64,000 bases of DNA from Oegoconia quadripuncta (GCA_949316235.1 OX438755.1:17005151-17069150); one strand, 5' to 3'. Shown: positions 43,668-53,968, counted from the stretch's first letter. Notes: generated from the letters alone by a model not told the origin. Numbers and translations: made by a program.

Positions 43668-43800
43668 GGTTTGTATTAATAAAGCGTTCTCAAGATTGAG
43701 ATGACACAATGAAAATCCGTTGCATATTAAAACAGTATAAAATGGTCTTAATACGATCCGCCGCGATCTCAATCTCAAGATCGATTTATTAATACGGTCC
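43668..43800 (+). mobile_element. MITE-2, TTA duplication
   Basis: Termini GGTTTGTATTAATAAAGCGT and ATCGATTTATTAATACGGTCC-type end, inner TCTCAAGATTGAGATGAC and GATCTCAATCTCAAGATC. TTA flanks at 43665-43667 and 43801-43803. Confidence 0.82.
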
Positions 43801-43849
43801 TTAAATTTTATAAACGAAATAATAGTTAAATTATTACTCACAATACCTT

Positions 43850-44015
43850 CTTTTTTTTTTCGCCGGGAAATACTTTACGCGTACCGCTCGCCTGGGGGAC
43901 GGCGAGACGGTTATGTGGGACTCCCCTCCCTAACGGGAGGGATACCCACTAAATCCCCGCGGCGACCTTCTTCGGTAGTAGGGAGGACCTGGGAACGCAT
44001 AGGCGGCTCCTTTAA
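43850..44015 (-). mobile_element. LINE-T 3' end
   Basis: Begins with a T run at 43849-43859, then CGCCTGGGGGACGGCGAGAC and GGTTATGTGGGACTCCC, the inverse of 15240-15320. GC-rich against AT-rich flanks. The right-hand part (GACCTTCTTCGGTAGTAGGG) is not shared with the first copy. Confidence 0.68.
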
Positions 44016-44069
44016 ATAAATTCAAAACCATCATAAAACAGACATTATTTACAAAAGGCTATTATAACA

Positions 44070-44265
44070 CTTCTATCTGGATGATAAGCAAGCATGGATA
44101 TAGACCGCTCGGCGATATTCAGTCTAATTATGCAATATAATATTACACATTATAACACAAAACCTACTTAAAGTTCTTAATTTGAATATTAAGTTAAAAA
44201 ATGTGACGTTGTCAAGTGATAATTTTATCCTACCAGATATATATTTTTCAATTTCAATTCCATGG
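44070..44265 (+). mobile_element. LINE-G 3' end
   Basis: TCTGGATGATAAGCAAGCAT, TAGACCGCTCGGCGATATTC and TGTGACGTTGTCAAGTGATA align with 13140-13350, with the middle deleted. The tail reads TTTCAATTTCAATTCC. Confidence 0.72.
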
Positions 44266-44597
44266 AGCGATTTACATCGTTTTCTATTTCATGGAAGGAT
44301 TTGCTATAATCACGGACGGATTGGTACAATCCACAACAGAGAAACTTTTACCGTTCGGCATAATTCAAATTAAGTGTTCCTAGGAATCCATGAGTATTTT
44401 TCGACAGTGTTTTATTATATTGTTGACTTATCAATTTTTTTTTTAAATTATTATTATTGGACACTGGTCGAAGCCATAGGTCCATTACATTTTAATAAAA
44501 TATATAAAGAAAATATGAAAGAAAAGGATGCAGCAAAGAGTGCACCGTTTCCATTCAATTTACAAAAAATATTTACATATACATACCTACTTAGAAA
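44266..44597. other. No feature recognised
   Basis: Nothing recognised. The small plus-strand frames here are AT-rich and lack motifs. Confidence 0.4.
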
Positions 44598-45023
44598 CTA
44601 AATTTTTCCTACCGAATAATTGAGGAACTCATATAAAGCTATATACAGTGAAGGATTTTTTAATAGATCTATTGTACATTGTGGTAATGATGGACTATTG
44701 AGGATATCGACACAGCTGCTAATAAAATATAGACGTTGCAAATTAAACTTAGGGCAAACAAAAATTATGTGATCTAAATCAGAGTAAAGCGAATCACAAT
44801 ATTTACAGGATGCAGAAGGAATAAGATTTAACCTATGTAAATGACTAGAGAAACCACAATGACCAATCCGAAGCCTACAGATGGATGTAATAAAATTGCG
44901 ATCGAAAAAGTTCTTGAATTTTTCAAACCAAGCCTTAGTAGAAGGCACTGGTGTAATTTCTGCTAGCCATTTACCTTTATATTGCCTAGTGGCTGCCAGA
45001 GACGGACTTATCAATTGCTGCAA
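44598..45023 (-). pseudogene. LINE C-terminal zinc-knuckle fragment
   Basis: A 141-codon minus-strand frame. It reads ICRLRIGHCGFSSHLHRL, then CKYCDSLYSDLDHIIFVCP, a C-X2-C-X8-H-X4-C pattern near residues 75-92. Non-LTR elements of the R1/I/LOA type carry this after RT or RNase H. The upstream catalytic parts are missing, a stop lies immediately 5' and the listed start is a TTG, so this is a truncated coding remnant and not a gene. Compare the separate fragment at 26990-27330, which has X7 instead of X8. Confidence 0.72.
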
Positions 45024-45235
45024 CTAAACAAAAAATTGTATCGTGTGAACAATTCATTTGTATTATGCGGGCCTGTAAAGGTATCTGTGTCAGACTGTAC
45101 TACACTCTATACTGCTGAATTTATATAGTCTGTAGCTGTAGTACTTAATTGTTCACCTGTATTCGTAATATGATTTATCTAATTCTCGACAATTCTAGTT
45201 TTTCTTCAAACTTTTCAACCACCACTGAGGTTGAC
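45024..45235. other. No feature recognised
   Basis: Nothing recognised. Confidence 0.4.
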
Positions 45236-45345
45236 TAAAAGATATATCTCTTACAGATAAGCTCACCTTTGTATATTATTTCTTACTATTTTGTACCTGT
45301 ATCTTTTATAATTTCCTGTGCAATAAATAAAGAAATACTCTGATG
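45236..45345 (+). mobile_element. LINE-Q-like 3' end
   Basis: ATATATCTCTTACAGATAAG, CTCACCTTTGTATATT and CCTGTGCAATAAATAAAGAA resemble the LINE-Q 3'UTR. Confidence 0.55.
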
Positions 45346-45796
45346 AGAATCACACTGCCAATCCTATAAGGTCCCGTTTACGCCTTTTAAGGTACAGAAC
45401 CTCAATATGAAACGAAACCCAGTTCGTGTAATAAAACTGTACTCACTCTTTGTGATGCATCATTTTTATAGCTCGGGTAATAATAAAATTATGATCTCGA
45501 ATAGGATCTCTTTGGTAGTATCAGAAACCAATTTCAACGTATGACCCATATTAATAAAAACCGGCCAAGCGTCCAGACCACGTACGGCCTAGGGTTCCGC
45601 AAAATATTGAAGTCACTGTTGCAGTCAATTTGAGTCAGATTCTATGAATTTTCTACAGACTCTCAACTGCCACCAACAGTAATAATAAACTTGATTTATT
45701 TTCATTATTTAGACTACAAGTATTGTGAATATGTACATCTAATTTTTTCCATAAATAATTCAAAAAAATACCACTTTTAAGCGTAAGTTTTCATTC
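45346..45796. other. No gene; one repeat scrap
   Basis: AACCGGCCAAGCGTCCAGAC then GGCCTAGGGTTCCGC (45562-45601) resembles, inverted, 10870-10912. It is probably an insect-wide repeat scrap. Confidence 0.4.
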
Positions 45797-45845
45797 ACCT
45801 TTATCCCAAATAGGGTGGTCAGGGATATCCCAAACTGAGTGGATA
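45797..45845 (+). repeat. F-repeat fragment
   Basis: CACCTTTATCCCAAATAGGG and TGGTCAGGGATATCCCAAAC. Confidence 0.6.
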
Positions 45846-45924
45846 TCCTTTTGACACCCCTCTACGACACTTATCTATAGCTCTAAGCTCTGATTTTATG
45901 TGTTCCTTCCAAAATCAGTATTGT

Positions 45925-46163
45925 AGAGGCAATAATAAATAAATATTTGGGGCACTTACACCAATCATCTAGTCCCAAACTAAGCAAAGCTTGTACTATG
46001 GATACTAGATAACGGATAAACATGCATAAATATTTATAAAAACATCCATGACTCGGGAATAAATGTTCGTATTCATCATACAAACATTTACCCCTCGCAG
46101 GATTCGAACGCGCAACCGTTGGTTTCGCTGACAGGATCACTATCCACTACACCAATTGGTCGT
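45925..46163 (-). mobile_element. SINE-B, full length
   Basis: Minus-strand head GACGACCAATTGGTGTAGTG, B box GCGTTCGAATCCTGCGAGG, body TATCCATAGTACAAGCTTTG. Confidence 0.9.
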
Positions 46164-47019
46164 CAGTCAATCTAGTAATGTTAAACGTAGTACTTACAAT
46201 TGTTCTGGCGGTACCATTTTTAAATGACGCTTATGAAAATTAAATTGTTTTGGATTAATGTTACCGTTAGCTTGCTGAAAGTTATATTGAATGCGATTGA
46301 CTATTTAAGTTGTTACTATCCGAAGTCCTCTAAAATTATAATCTAGACAAGAGGGTCTAAACGAGAATAGCGGTTAGTATGGCTTGTGTAGGCATCATAC
46401 CTACTATCATAGTCAGACGTATGAATAACCATGAATCCGACTGTACCTACCTTCATTGTGTCAAATAAACGAGAGTCTTAATGCGAGTGATCGTTAAAGA
46501 TCTATACAATTAGTATCGACTCAGATATGACTAGTCCCTTTTTGAGGACAGCAAAAGCTTTGTTGATTAAACATTTTCTCGAATTCGTTAAAAGACCGCA
46601 ACCAAAAAGTTGGTAATAGCTTAGAAGGTTCATTTTGCCACGCTTTGGGCGCATTTCTCTGGCTTCATCGATCTCTTGCGGATTCATTAACGGTGCCAGT
46701 GATTGGTGGAATGTTCTGTGCTAACAGACAGTTTCATTACACATTCACATCTACGCTGTATAAATTAAAGGAAGATGTGCTTAATTCTTATTAGTTTGTG
46801 CGGTTTTGTGGAAGTGGCCTGCACATTTTGAATGGAAATACAATTAAGGCTGTTCGCCCACGTCCGACAATCGGTAGCTGATTTTCAGTCGACAAAATAT
46901 TAAACATACAGATTGTAATATTGAAGGGCATACGTCCTACAAAAAATCGGGCACAAAATCGATAATGAAAGTATCGGAAAAAAATCGTCCCGATTGTCGA
47001 ACCTACAGAAAATTTGGGA
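46164..47019. other. No feature recognised
   Basis: No supported gene in about 850 bp. Confidence 0.4.
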
Positions 47020-47112
47020 TTCCGGGTCAGTACGCTTCGAGTTAGAGTCGGCCTCATCTTCACTTAACATCAGATGTGATGGTCAAGGGCTAACACGTTG
47101 TGCATAAAAAAA
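47020..47112 (+). mobile_element. SINE-A 3' fragment
   Basis: TTCCGGGTCAGTACGCTTCG, CTCATCTTCACTTAACATCA and CACGTTGTGCATAAAAAAAA. Confidence 0.85.
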
Positions 47113-47113
47113 A

Positions 47114-47190
47114 ACTCATCATTCATTCACTTAAAAAAATTATACTACATGATCATTAATTAGAGTAAAATTTTCTAACTTAGTGGACAA
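47114..47190 (+). repeat. N-repeat copy 2
   Basis: CATTCACTTAAAAAAATTAT, ACTACATGATCATTAATTAG and TTTTCTAACTTAGTGGACAA pair with 9850-9930. It lies between a SINE-A end and a MITE-1. Confidence 0.6.
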
Positions 47191-47194
47191 ACAC

Positions 47195-47341
47195 TGGTGT
47201 CGATTCGGATATGCACCAACTAAACTAAACTCAGTTTTGGAGTGGTGCCGTCGCATCGTACTGTTCCAGGGAGAAAGAGACAGTACTACTTTAAAACTGG
47301 TTTTAGTTTAGTTTAATTGGTGTACATCCGAATTGACATCA
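47195..47341 (+). mobile_element. MITE-1 foldback element, diverged
   Basis: Left arm TGGTGTCGATTCGGATATGC is shortened (AACTAAACTAAACTCAG). Right arm TACATCCGAATTGACATCA. The core matches 2290-2444. Confidence 0.87.
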
Positions 47342-47439
47342 TTATAAGCATTTGAAAACTAAAAAAAGGCACTAAACAGACTTCTACTATTGACATCCGT
47401 TAACCCGTTAGCTGGAATGCATGAAAATATACGCCATTT

Positions 47440-47700
47440 TGTAGCCACCATATTGATTTTATTTACCTTAAAATGTATCTGTCACTCTGAGGAAGAAGAC
47501 GAATTTAAAGATATTTTTGAATTTTTTTAAGATAAAATGTATCTAATAACACTCTAGTGATCAAGACGAATCGAACGACACCTAGCACTTCAAAATCAGT
47601 CAATTCGTTTGGGCTAGATGAGGTAACATACATACATAAATCATTATAGTATACACTCGAAAAACCTTACCCTCCTTTCTGGGACAGTCGGATAAGAAGG
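47440..47700 (-). repeat. K-repeat copy, diverged
   Basis: CAAGACGAATCGAACGACAC, ACATACATACATAAATC and CACTCGAAAAACC mirror the order in 28923-29075 and 42480-42670. Confidence 0.5.
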
Positions 47701-47964
47701 TGTAAACCCGTCCATTAACTTTCCGAAATCCTTATAGGTCAGTAGCGTGATGAAAAGCAACGCTTTTTATTTGTCACTCAGTTTGAAATGCTATTGTACA
47801 TGTTACGAGTGCATAGGATAAACACTTTTAATACGAAAAAACAAACAGACTTCAGCCACTACAAAGCAAAAACGAATTTTACTGAAACGCGCGTTTAACC
47901 GGTTATTACTAGTATATGAAAAAATATCTTTCGAAGTCGGCGTCAATGTTGAAAGTAAATCAAT
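47701..47964. other. No feature recognised
   Basis: Nothing recognised. Confidence 0.4.
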
Positions 47965-48210
47965 CTACCTAGACAGGCGGACATTTAAAATGCCCTACCA
48001 CCTTACCAGTACTTAAACACGTACCCCGCTGGGGATCGCACCCGCGACCTACGAATCATAAACCCAATGTTTATTTATTTATTTATTTATTTAACACTTT
48101 ATTGTATATAAGCAAACACGTCAAACAAAACAAAAAACAGGAGAATATTAAAATATACAAAAGGCGAGCTTATCTCTATAATGTTGTTTACATTGAGCCA
48201 CGGAGGCGGT
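47965..48210 (-). mobile_element. SINE-A head half split by LINE-Q
   Basis: SINE-A runs 47965-48071 (GCCCTACCACC, GTACCCCGCTGGGGATCGCA) and resumes 48180-48210 (TGTTTACATTGAGCCACGGA). The 3' part of the SINE is absent to the left of 47965. Confidence 0.87.
48072..48179 (-). mobile_element. LINE-Q 3' end nested in SINE-A
   Basis: TATTTATTTATTTATTTAAC tail, AACAAAACAAAAAACAGG, CAAAAGGCGAGCTTATCTCT. AATGTT at 48066-48071 and 48180-48185 is the target duplication. A 108-bp retrocopy of 3'UTR only. Confidence 0.87.
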
Positions 48211-48455
48211 TAAAAGATTGATTTAATACAATACAATCGCTGTTGATGATGAGTAGTTACATAATCATGGAACTTAAAAATATGGTAGGTACTTATTACT
48301 GAAAGTAATTTCTTCCACATAACTACTATTCAATAGGAATAACTAATCCCAGAGTATGCAAGCAGAGTAACAAAGCTTACATTTACATATCAAACATTAA
48401 ATATAAAACACAGACGGTCGAGTGAGAGTGGAACTTTTTAAAGCCTTTTTTTTAA
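48211..48455. other. No feature recognised
   Basis: Nothing recognised. Confidence 0.4.
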
Positions 48456-48470
48456 TGGTTTAAGGTAGGT

Positions 48471-48852
48471 ATGACGTTGAAATTAATATTAAATACTAAG
48501 GTCTGCGAAATGTGTTCTCTATGGACCTCTTATGAGGTGACTTTGAGCTTTCATACGAAAGTCACGCAACGTACTATAAAGAGGGCGATGGTCGGCGTTT
48601 CACTACGTAATCGACTCAGGAATGAAGAATTCCGCTGGGCTAAGTCACTGAGATAGCCCAGCAGATTAGCAAGTTGAGGTGGCAGTGGGCACGGTATATA
48701 GCTCGAAGAACTGATGGCCTGAGGGCATTAAAGTTCTCGAGTGGAGACCATGCACCGGCAAGAGCAGCGTCGGACTTCCACTCATAAGGTGGAGAGACCG
48801 GAAATAGCTGGATGCAGGCCACTTTCAACCGGTCGCCCTGGAAATCTAGCAA
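48471..48852 (+). pseudogene. RTE-like LINE C-terminal fragment
   Basis: The plus strand encodes VTQRTIKRAMVGVSLRNRLR then NEEFRWAKSLR and a stop, the post-RT region of RTE-type LINE proteins. Downstream the homologous reading (KLRWQWA-like, from AGCAAGTTGAGGTGGCAGTG) is in other frames with stops, so indels have broken it. It lacks endonuclease and RT cores. The Arg/Lys-rich C-terminal region would follow the RT in an intact element. Confidence 0.75.
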
Positions 48853-48896
48853 ATCATAAAAAAGTCCATTATTTAGGGGAACAGGGGACTAGTTAA

Positions 48897-49085
48897 AACA
48901 AATCAAATCAAAATCAAAAATGTTTTTATTTCGTAAGTTATAAGAATAACATTTGAAATCGTTATGGCATACAGTTATCGCTCATTCACTAGGCAGTCTC
49001 CCCAGAGAAGAACGAGCAAGAAACTCCGGGGTTGCTCTTTTTAAATAAGTCATTATTCTATTTAATCTATTTAATCTAGCAATCT
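48897..49085 (-). mobile_element. LINE-L/G-type 3' end
   Basis: AATCAAATCAAAATCAAAAA (inverted tail), CCCAGAGAAGAACGAGCAAG and AACTCCGGGGTTGCTCTTTT. Intermediate between the LINE-L and LINE-G 3'UTRs. Confidence 0.7.
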
Positions 49086-49849
49086 CACACTGCGTAGTAG
49101 CCCGAAACCGCTTTATTCGAAAGTCCAAAACAAAGAGCTTACTTTAAATTGTAAGAAAAAACTGTAAACTTTTTGGGAATAAAGTTATTATTATTATTTT
49201 CTAATGTGTCATGAGTCATCATTGACCACATCGTCTCGCGTGGTCCATCTTATTCAGCCCATCATAAAAAAACTAACAAAGGATCCGTTAGCAAACATAA
49301 ATGTGGCTAACAAAGTGCCCGTAATGGAACGTATTTCTAGATACGCTCACACAATAGTGTTCCATTATTATCTCGAATTTCAGTCAGACACTGCTATGAG
49401 ATTTGAAATGGAAGTGGAAACCATACATGTCCTATATGTGTTATCTATATATAGATACAACATGTAACAGAAAGGTGTGGTCACATTGTAAGAGGTGAAA
49501 CTAAATACAGGGTGGAGGCAGTTATGTAATAAAAAAAATGGTTAAGTGCACATAGAACTCGTGTCCTGAGAGTTCCGTATATAACACCACCATTCACAAC
49601 CTATTTCAACCGACAAACTTAAATATGCGTGTGATTCCTCAGGTTTTCTATTAATTATTCTCGTACATATTCCGTCACTTGTGCCACCAGACCTCTATTC
49701 GCGCCAAATTTCGAGATTGTAGGGCAAACCTTATAGGTTTTGATAATGAAGTGTTTGAAGGCGTTGTGTGTGTTTGTTTTTTTTTTTCATATTAAAGACT
49801 ATGTTTCACGAATATCGGTTAAACCGTTTCAAATATTTTTAACACAGTT
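49086..49849. other. No feature recognised
   Basis: No supported gene. The 87-codon frame at 49204-49467 has no motif that I know. Confidence 0.4.
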
Positions 49850-50085
49850 TTTTGGTGTCATGATCATCAGTCGAAAGACGTCCACGACAAACACCTCCCC
49901 TAAAGATCTGAAGGCTTGCCTACGCTGAGTCTTCTGGTGCATGGGTTCTTGAGTGACAAGAACCTTTCCGCCCCATCGGCCGTCGGTCCTACGAGCAATG
50001 TGCCCCGTCCACTGCCACTTAAGTTTGGCAATTTTTCGGGCTATATCGATCGCTTTGGTTCTTTTACGGATCTCCTCATTTCTCC
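49850..50085 (-). pseudogene. RTE-like LINE C-terminal fragment
   Basis: The minus strand has AAACTTAAGTGGCAGTGGAC, GGGGCACATTGCTCGTAGGA and CCGATGGGGCGGAAAGGTTC, the same block as 20600-20700. It encodes a KLKWQW.GHIARR-type sequence, then degenerates. Confidence 0.7.
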
Positions 50086-50127
50086 TTATTTTTGATATAT
50101 TTCAATGATATTAAGTTGATTGACATT

Positions 50128-50275
50128 GTCGTGTTCCGGTTGTCAGAGATAAGATATAGCCAGTCCCCCAAATGTGTTGGGGTTTCCGGGTCAGTACGCT
50201 TCCATCTTCGACTTTCACTTAACATCAGGTGTGATTGAGGTCAAGTACCAACCCGTTATGCATTAAAAAAAAAAT
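50128..50275 (+). mobile_element. SINE-A 3' half
   Basis: GTGTTCCGGTTGTCAGAGAT, AGTCCCCCAAATGTGTTGGG, end CCCGTTATGCATTAAAAAAA. Confidence 0.88.
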
Positions 50276-50476
50276 CAAGGGTTTACTAAATTTTCATTTG
50301 TTATATTTAACATTAGACTTAGGGATAGGTTCTTATCTCTTTGTTTAATGGAAATCGGTTAAGCCGTTTCGAAGATATTTAGCTTTTAACATGGTTGGGT
50401 TTATCTGTTACTGATTACTGATACAATCGTTTGTTTTCTCGGGGGTTTTATAAATTAAAAATTTTGGTTATAATAT
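50276..50476. other. No feature recognised
   Basis: A scrap of the GGAAATCGGTTAAGCCGTTT type lies at 50350. Confidence 0.4.
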
Positions 50477-50540
50477 AAGAATATGCTTTGAAACGTCGTA
50501 TCTTAAAAAAAAAGATACGGCATTTCAAAGCGTATTCTCA
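50477..50540. repeat. Inverted repeat (hairpin)
   Basis: AGAATATGCTTTGAAACG... faces ...CATTTCAAAGCGTATTCT. Arms of about 27 bp have two or three mismatches, and the loop is mostly A. Confidence 0.85.
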
Positions 50541-50689
50541 TACCTAGATGCGTATCACAGAACCACGATGATATCTAAGTATTATTGGCATCTTTGTCTC
50601 GCCGCAAAAATATGAATTTATCTATCCCTTGTCAACTAGCTTTAAGCAGAGATCATGCCTTAAGCATGGTTCTTAGTGTTCGATTTCAG

Positions 50690-50805
50690 TTGCAAATGGG
50701 TACTTCAAACCCCTGAAAAAGAGAACCTTGACTCACAGACAGACTGACGAACAACAAAGAGATCATATAGAGATCATATAAGGGTACCGTTTGTCCAAAA
50801 TGACG
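50690..50805 (+). repeat. Dispersed repeat scrap
   Basis: CACAGACAGACTGACGAACA and ATATAAGGGTACCGTTTGTC resemble a common lepidopteran repeat also hinted at near 9605. Recognition is from memory. Confidence 0.4.
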
Positions 50806-51424
50806 TATCTAATCCTAAAAAATGGCTGAATGACGCTCTACCGTCAATATGCTTTTTCAGCCCTTTCACCAAAGTTAGCTGAGAAGCAAAATTTAAGAGA
50901 TTGGTCCATATATCATGGGCAGAGGGCGAGAATAATCATGAAAGCTTTGTCGTGTCACGTGAATTCGTCGGGAGCCGCCTCATATTCAAGACTCAAGTGT
51001 ACAATGTGTATTAGGTACTTTGATAAACAACGTTTTGCTTTCTGGATATCAAAGCGTTCGTAGCTATAGTGTTATTTGGAGCCTAATGTGGCTAATGGGA
51101 ATCTAAATTGTGTTTAGACAGAAGTGTTTTGTTACCCGGCGGTTCCAGAAAAACAAGAAAATTTTACTTCAAGGAACGTGTACCACATAAAAATGTTACA
51201 TTTTTAATTGAGAAAACGATAGTGACCACTTCACATACAAACTGTAAGCGATTGTTAAAATTTAAACGATAGTTTCGGCATAAATTTTTTCTTCTTCTTA
51301 ACTTTCCTAACTTACATGTGGGAACTTGTAATTGGCATTTTCATATACAATGTTCATATGATATCTTATGTATTAGCTGTAAGTTTTCCTAAAAGCAAAT
51401 AAATAAAAATAAAAAAAAATTAAA
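50806..51424. other. No feature recognised
   Basis: Nothing recognised. Confidence 0.4.
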
Positions 51425-51716
51425 AAGTTGCCTTGTGCCTTCTAAATGCCATCCCTCGTATAACGGAGTATGGGCCATAGTCTACCACGCTAGCCAAGTT
51501 GCGGTTTGGGGACTTCACATGCCTTAGCATTCTTATTTCTCAGGCACGCAGGTTTCCTCACAATGTTTTCCTTGATCGTTTAAAAGCAGTCGGATAAATG
51601 TACATAGGTAATTAAAGTAAATTTAAAGAGTCATTGGTACATGACCTGCCTGGGTATCAAACCCGGACCTCCCAAATTAGGAGACCGCGTCTTAACCGCT
51701 GAGCCACCGACGCTGT
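51425..51716 (-). mobile_element. SINE-D, near full length
   Basis: Minus-strand head GCGTCGGTGGCTCAGCGGTT, B box GGGTTTGATACCC (damaged), body GAAATAAGAATGCTAAGGCA, 3' end CATACTCCGTTATACGAGGG. Confidence 0.88.
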
Positions 51717-51974
51717 ATTCTTTAAATTATTGTAATATAAATCAACTACAGCTTGACATTTGTTTATCCCTGTTAAGGCTTCATTTTTGAAATATACTAT
51801 TTTTTACTTGAGTGGCAGCACAGTGGATTTTTATTTACCCCCTTAAGTTATTGGTGGAATTGTTTGGTCACTTCTGTGTTTTGATACAAAAAGAAACCTC
51901 GAAACAATAAATTATAATTAAATGAAATTTTTATCACATTAAAATATAGAAAATATCACTCGAATACAACAATA
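51717..51974. other. No feature recognised
   Basis: Nothing recognised. Confidence 0.4.
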
Positions 51975-52070
51975 ATGCTATAACATTGCTGCTTATCGCA
52001 ACTCTTATATAAGATGGATAAAATGGTGGCTAGCCAGTCGGACATTTAACAATGCTCTACCACCAACGCA
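51975..52070 (-). mobile_element. SINE-A middle fragment
   Basis: ATGCTATAACATTGCTGCTT, GTGGCTAGCCAGTCGGACAT and GCTCTACCACCAAC. Diverged. Confidence 0.78.
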
Positions 52071-52377
52071 AATCTTTGTAATATGATTAAAATATACCTA
52101 TTACATTTCGACATATACTTTCCATGAATATATATAATGTCAAATTTAATAACCTCGTCGTAGAGAACAATGGAATCCAGAACTAAAACAACACTTGGAT
52201 GACTAACTAAACTAGGTTTGCGAAGTGCGGATCAGTGAAAGCTCGCCCTTGGCCCATTTCAGTTACATTTTCTAGATTACAGCTTTAGTTCACCACTTGA
52301 CGATTGTGGAGAAGCTTTGCAAACACAAAGAAACATATTACACAAGGGTGTAAACAGAAGGCTGTGAGAATATTGCA
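52071..52377. other. No feature recognised
   Basis: Nothing recognised. Confidence 0.4.
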
Positions 52378-52676
52378 TCATCATCATCAGCCCGTAAACA
52401 TCCCACTGCAGAGATATAGACCTTCCCTCGTATATGAAGGAGTTATGGGCCATATGCGGGTTGAGGACTTCACATGCCTTAGAATTTTTATTTCCCAGGC
52501 AAGCAGGTTTCCTCACAATGTTTTCCTTCACCGTTTAAGAGAGCAGTCGGATAAATGCACATAAGTAATTAAATTGAATTTAAAAACTGTTTAGTACATG
52601 GCCTGCCTGGGTATCGCACCCGGACTTACTAAATTAGGAGACCGCGTCTAAACCGCTGACTCACCGATACTCTGAC
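52378..52676 (-). mobile_element. SINE-D, full length
   Basis: Minus-strand head ATCGGTGAGTCAGCGGTTTA, B box GGGTGCGATACCCAGG (damaged), 3' end TGATGATGATGATG. Confidence 0.88.
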
Positions 52677-52814
52677 GACGAAAAATTGCATGTTTAAAAG
52701 TTTACACAAAAGTCAATTGGCTATGTAACAGTATAAGAACGTGAGCAGGACTTAGTTTATGAAAACACAGAGAGTGTTTAATGCCTACGCATCACTAACT
52801 AATGGTAAGAATTT
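52677..52814. other. No feature recognised
   Basis: Short spacer. Confidence 0.4.
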
Positions 52815-52966
52815 AACCAAATCAAATCAAATCAAAAATGCTTTATTTTGTAGGTGCATAGGGTACACTTAAAATAGTCAGATTTTACATTTTTAAAGCT
52901 ACTGCTTGTTCAAAAGGCAATTTCCCCTGAGAAGAACAAGCAAGAAACTCGAGAGGTTGCTCTTTA
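52815..52966 (-). mobile_element. LINE-L 3' end, cut at TTAA
   Basis: AATCAAATCAAATCAAAAAT tail, GCTTTATTTTGTAGGTGCAT, GAAACTCGAGAGGTTGCTCT. It stops exactly at TTAA (52964-52967), where the next element begins. The rest of this LINE is not found further right. Confidence 0.8.
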
Positions 52967-53900
52967 ACACGTTCACGGGCAGACCTGCTATAGATGGCGA
53001 TTTTTCCGAATTAATTGTGTCACCCCTGCAATAGCAGGCGTAGGACTTTGCTTTTTACGTAGCAAACCTGCTTACGCATTCGTCTCCCCATGCTAATTTT
53101 AAGAGAGCGTGCTTTACTGTCACATTCTATTGAATCAGGAGGCTCTAACTGTCCAATAAGACGATTTTTGCACACTTTCAAAGTTTGGTGTCCCCCCGAC
53201 CTCTGGACCCCTCTCACACGCACACACCTGCTATAGCGCTCGTGGGTCTATACAAATTTGTTCAGTCACTCGGCGAGTGCGCCGGAGAGCGGATACGTGC
53301 AAGTTGAGTGATTTTCGCGCGCAGACGCCATTTTGGTTCATATTTACGGTGATCATAAGTAATGTTTTCTGTTATTTGCAGTTGTATTTTATGGTTTTAT
53401 ATCAAAACTAAACAACTATTACTTGTTTAGTTCTACTGAAATGTTGTATGCTAACATATAAACACGTAAATTGAGCAAGTAAGCAAGATACGAAAAGTAA
53501 CCAATTTTTTAAATCAAATATTGTGAATATACATTCTAAACAAATTTTATAAAGATAAAAGCCAATTCATGCATTATATCTTTCCTAATATAGGTTCCTT
53601 ACTTGTGTAGAGTTGCATTTTGGTTAGTTATTGGGTAATAATCTTATAAACACTACGTAAAAAGTGGCTAGTGATTTCATACCTATCACCGCATGAGTTT
53701 TGTTCCAGATGCCTCCATAAAAACGCCCCTAGCTCGCGGTCAATGTCGGCGATAAAGCAAAATGAAAGAAGTTGCTCGACGAAGTATTAGAGGTATCATC
53801 GGGAGAACAGTCTAGCATCCAGGAATCGGAATACTACCCCTAAATATACTTACAATGTGACGGAGCTGCTATAGCACTCACCTGCATGCATTTACCTGTT
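52964..53900 (+). mobile_element. Possible piggyBac-like element, left part
   Basis: Begins TTAACACGTTCACGGGCAGA at a TTAA site inside a LINE-L tail, the target used by piggyBac-type transposons. ACCTGCTATAG near 52983, CCTGCTATAGCG near 53227 and GCTGCTATAGCA near 53866 look like spaced subterminal repeats, as does CCTGCAATAGCAGG near 53026. A 25-codon reading at 53766-53840 has the acidic SSGEQSSIQESEYYP style of some piggyBac transposase N-termini, but is isolated. No right end is visible; the LINE to the right may have replaced it. Confidence 0.4.
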
Positions 53901-53917
53901 CTCCTGTCGTGTGTATG

Positions 53918-53955
53918 TGTGTGTGTGCGCGTAAGTTTGTGTGGATGTGTGGGAA
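53918..53955 (+). repeat. GT microsatellite at LINE 3' end
   Basis: GTGTATGTGTGTGTGTGCGC and GTGTGGATGTGTGGG. It may be the LINE's own tail. Confidence 0.7.
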
Positions 53956-53968
53956 TGTATATAACGTA

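Noticed and set aside
49204..49467. 87-codon plus-strand frame as a host gene
   Set aside because: Weak codon evidence only, no motif, no splice context that I could support.
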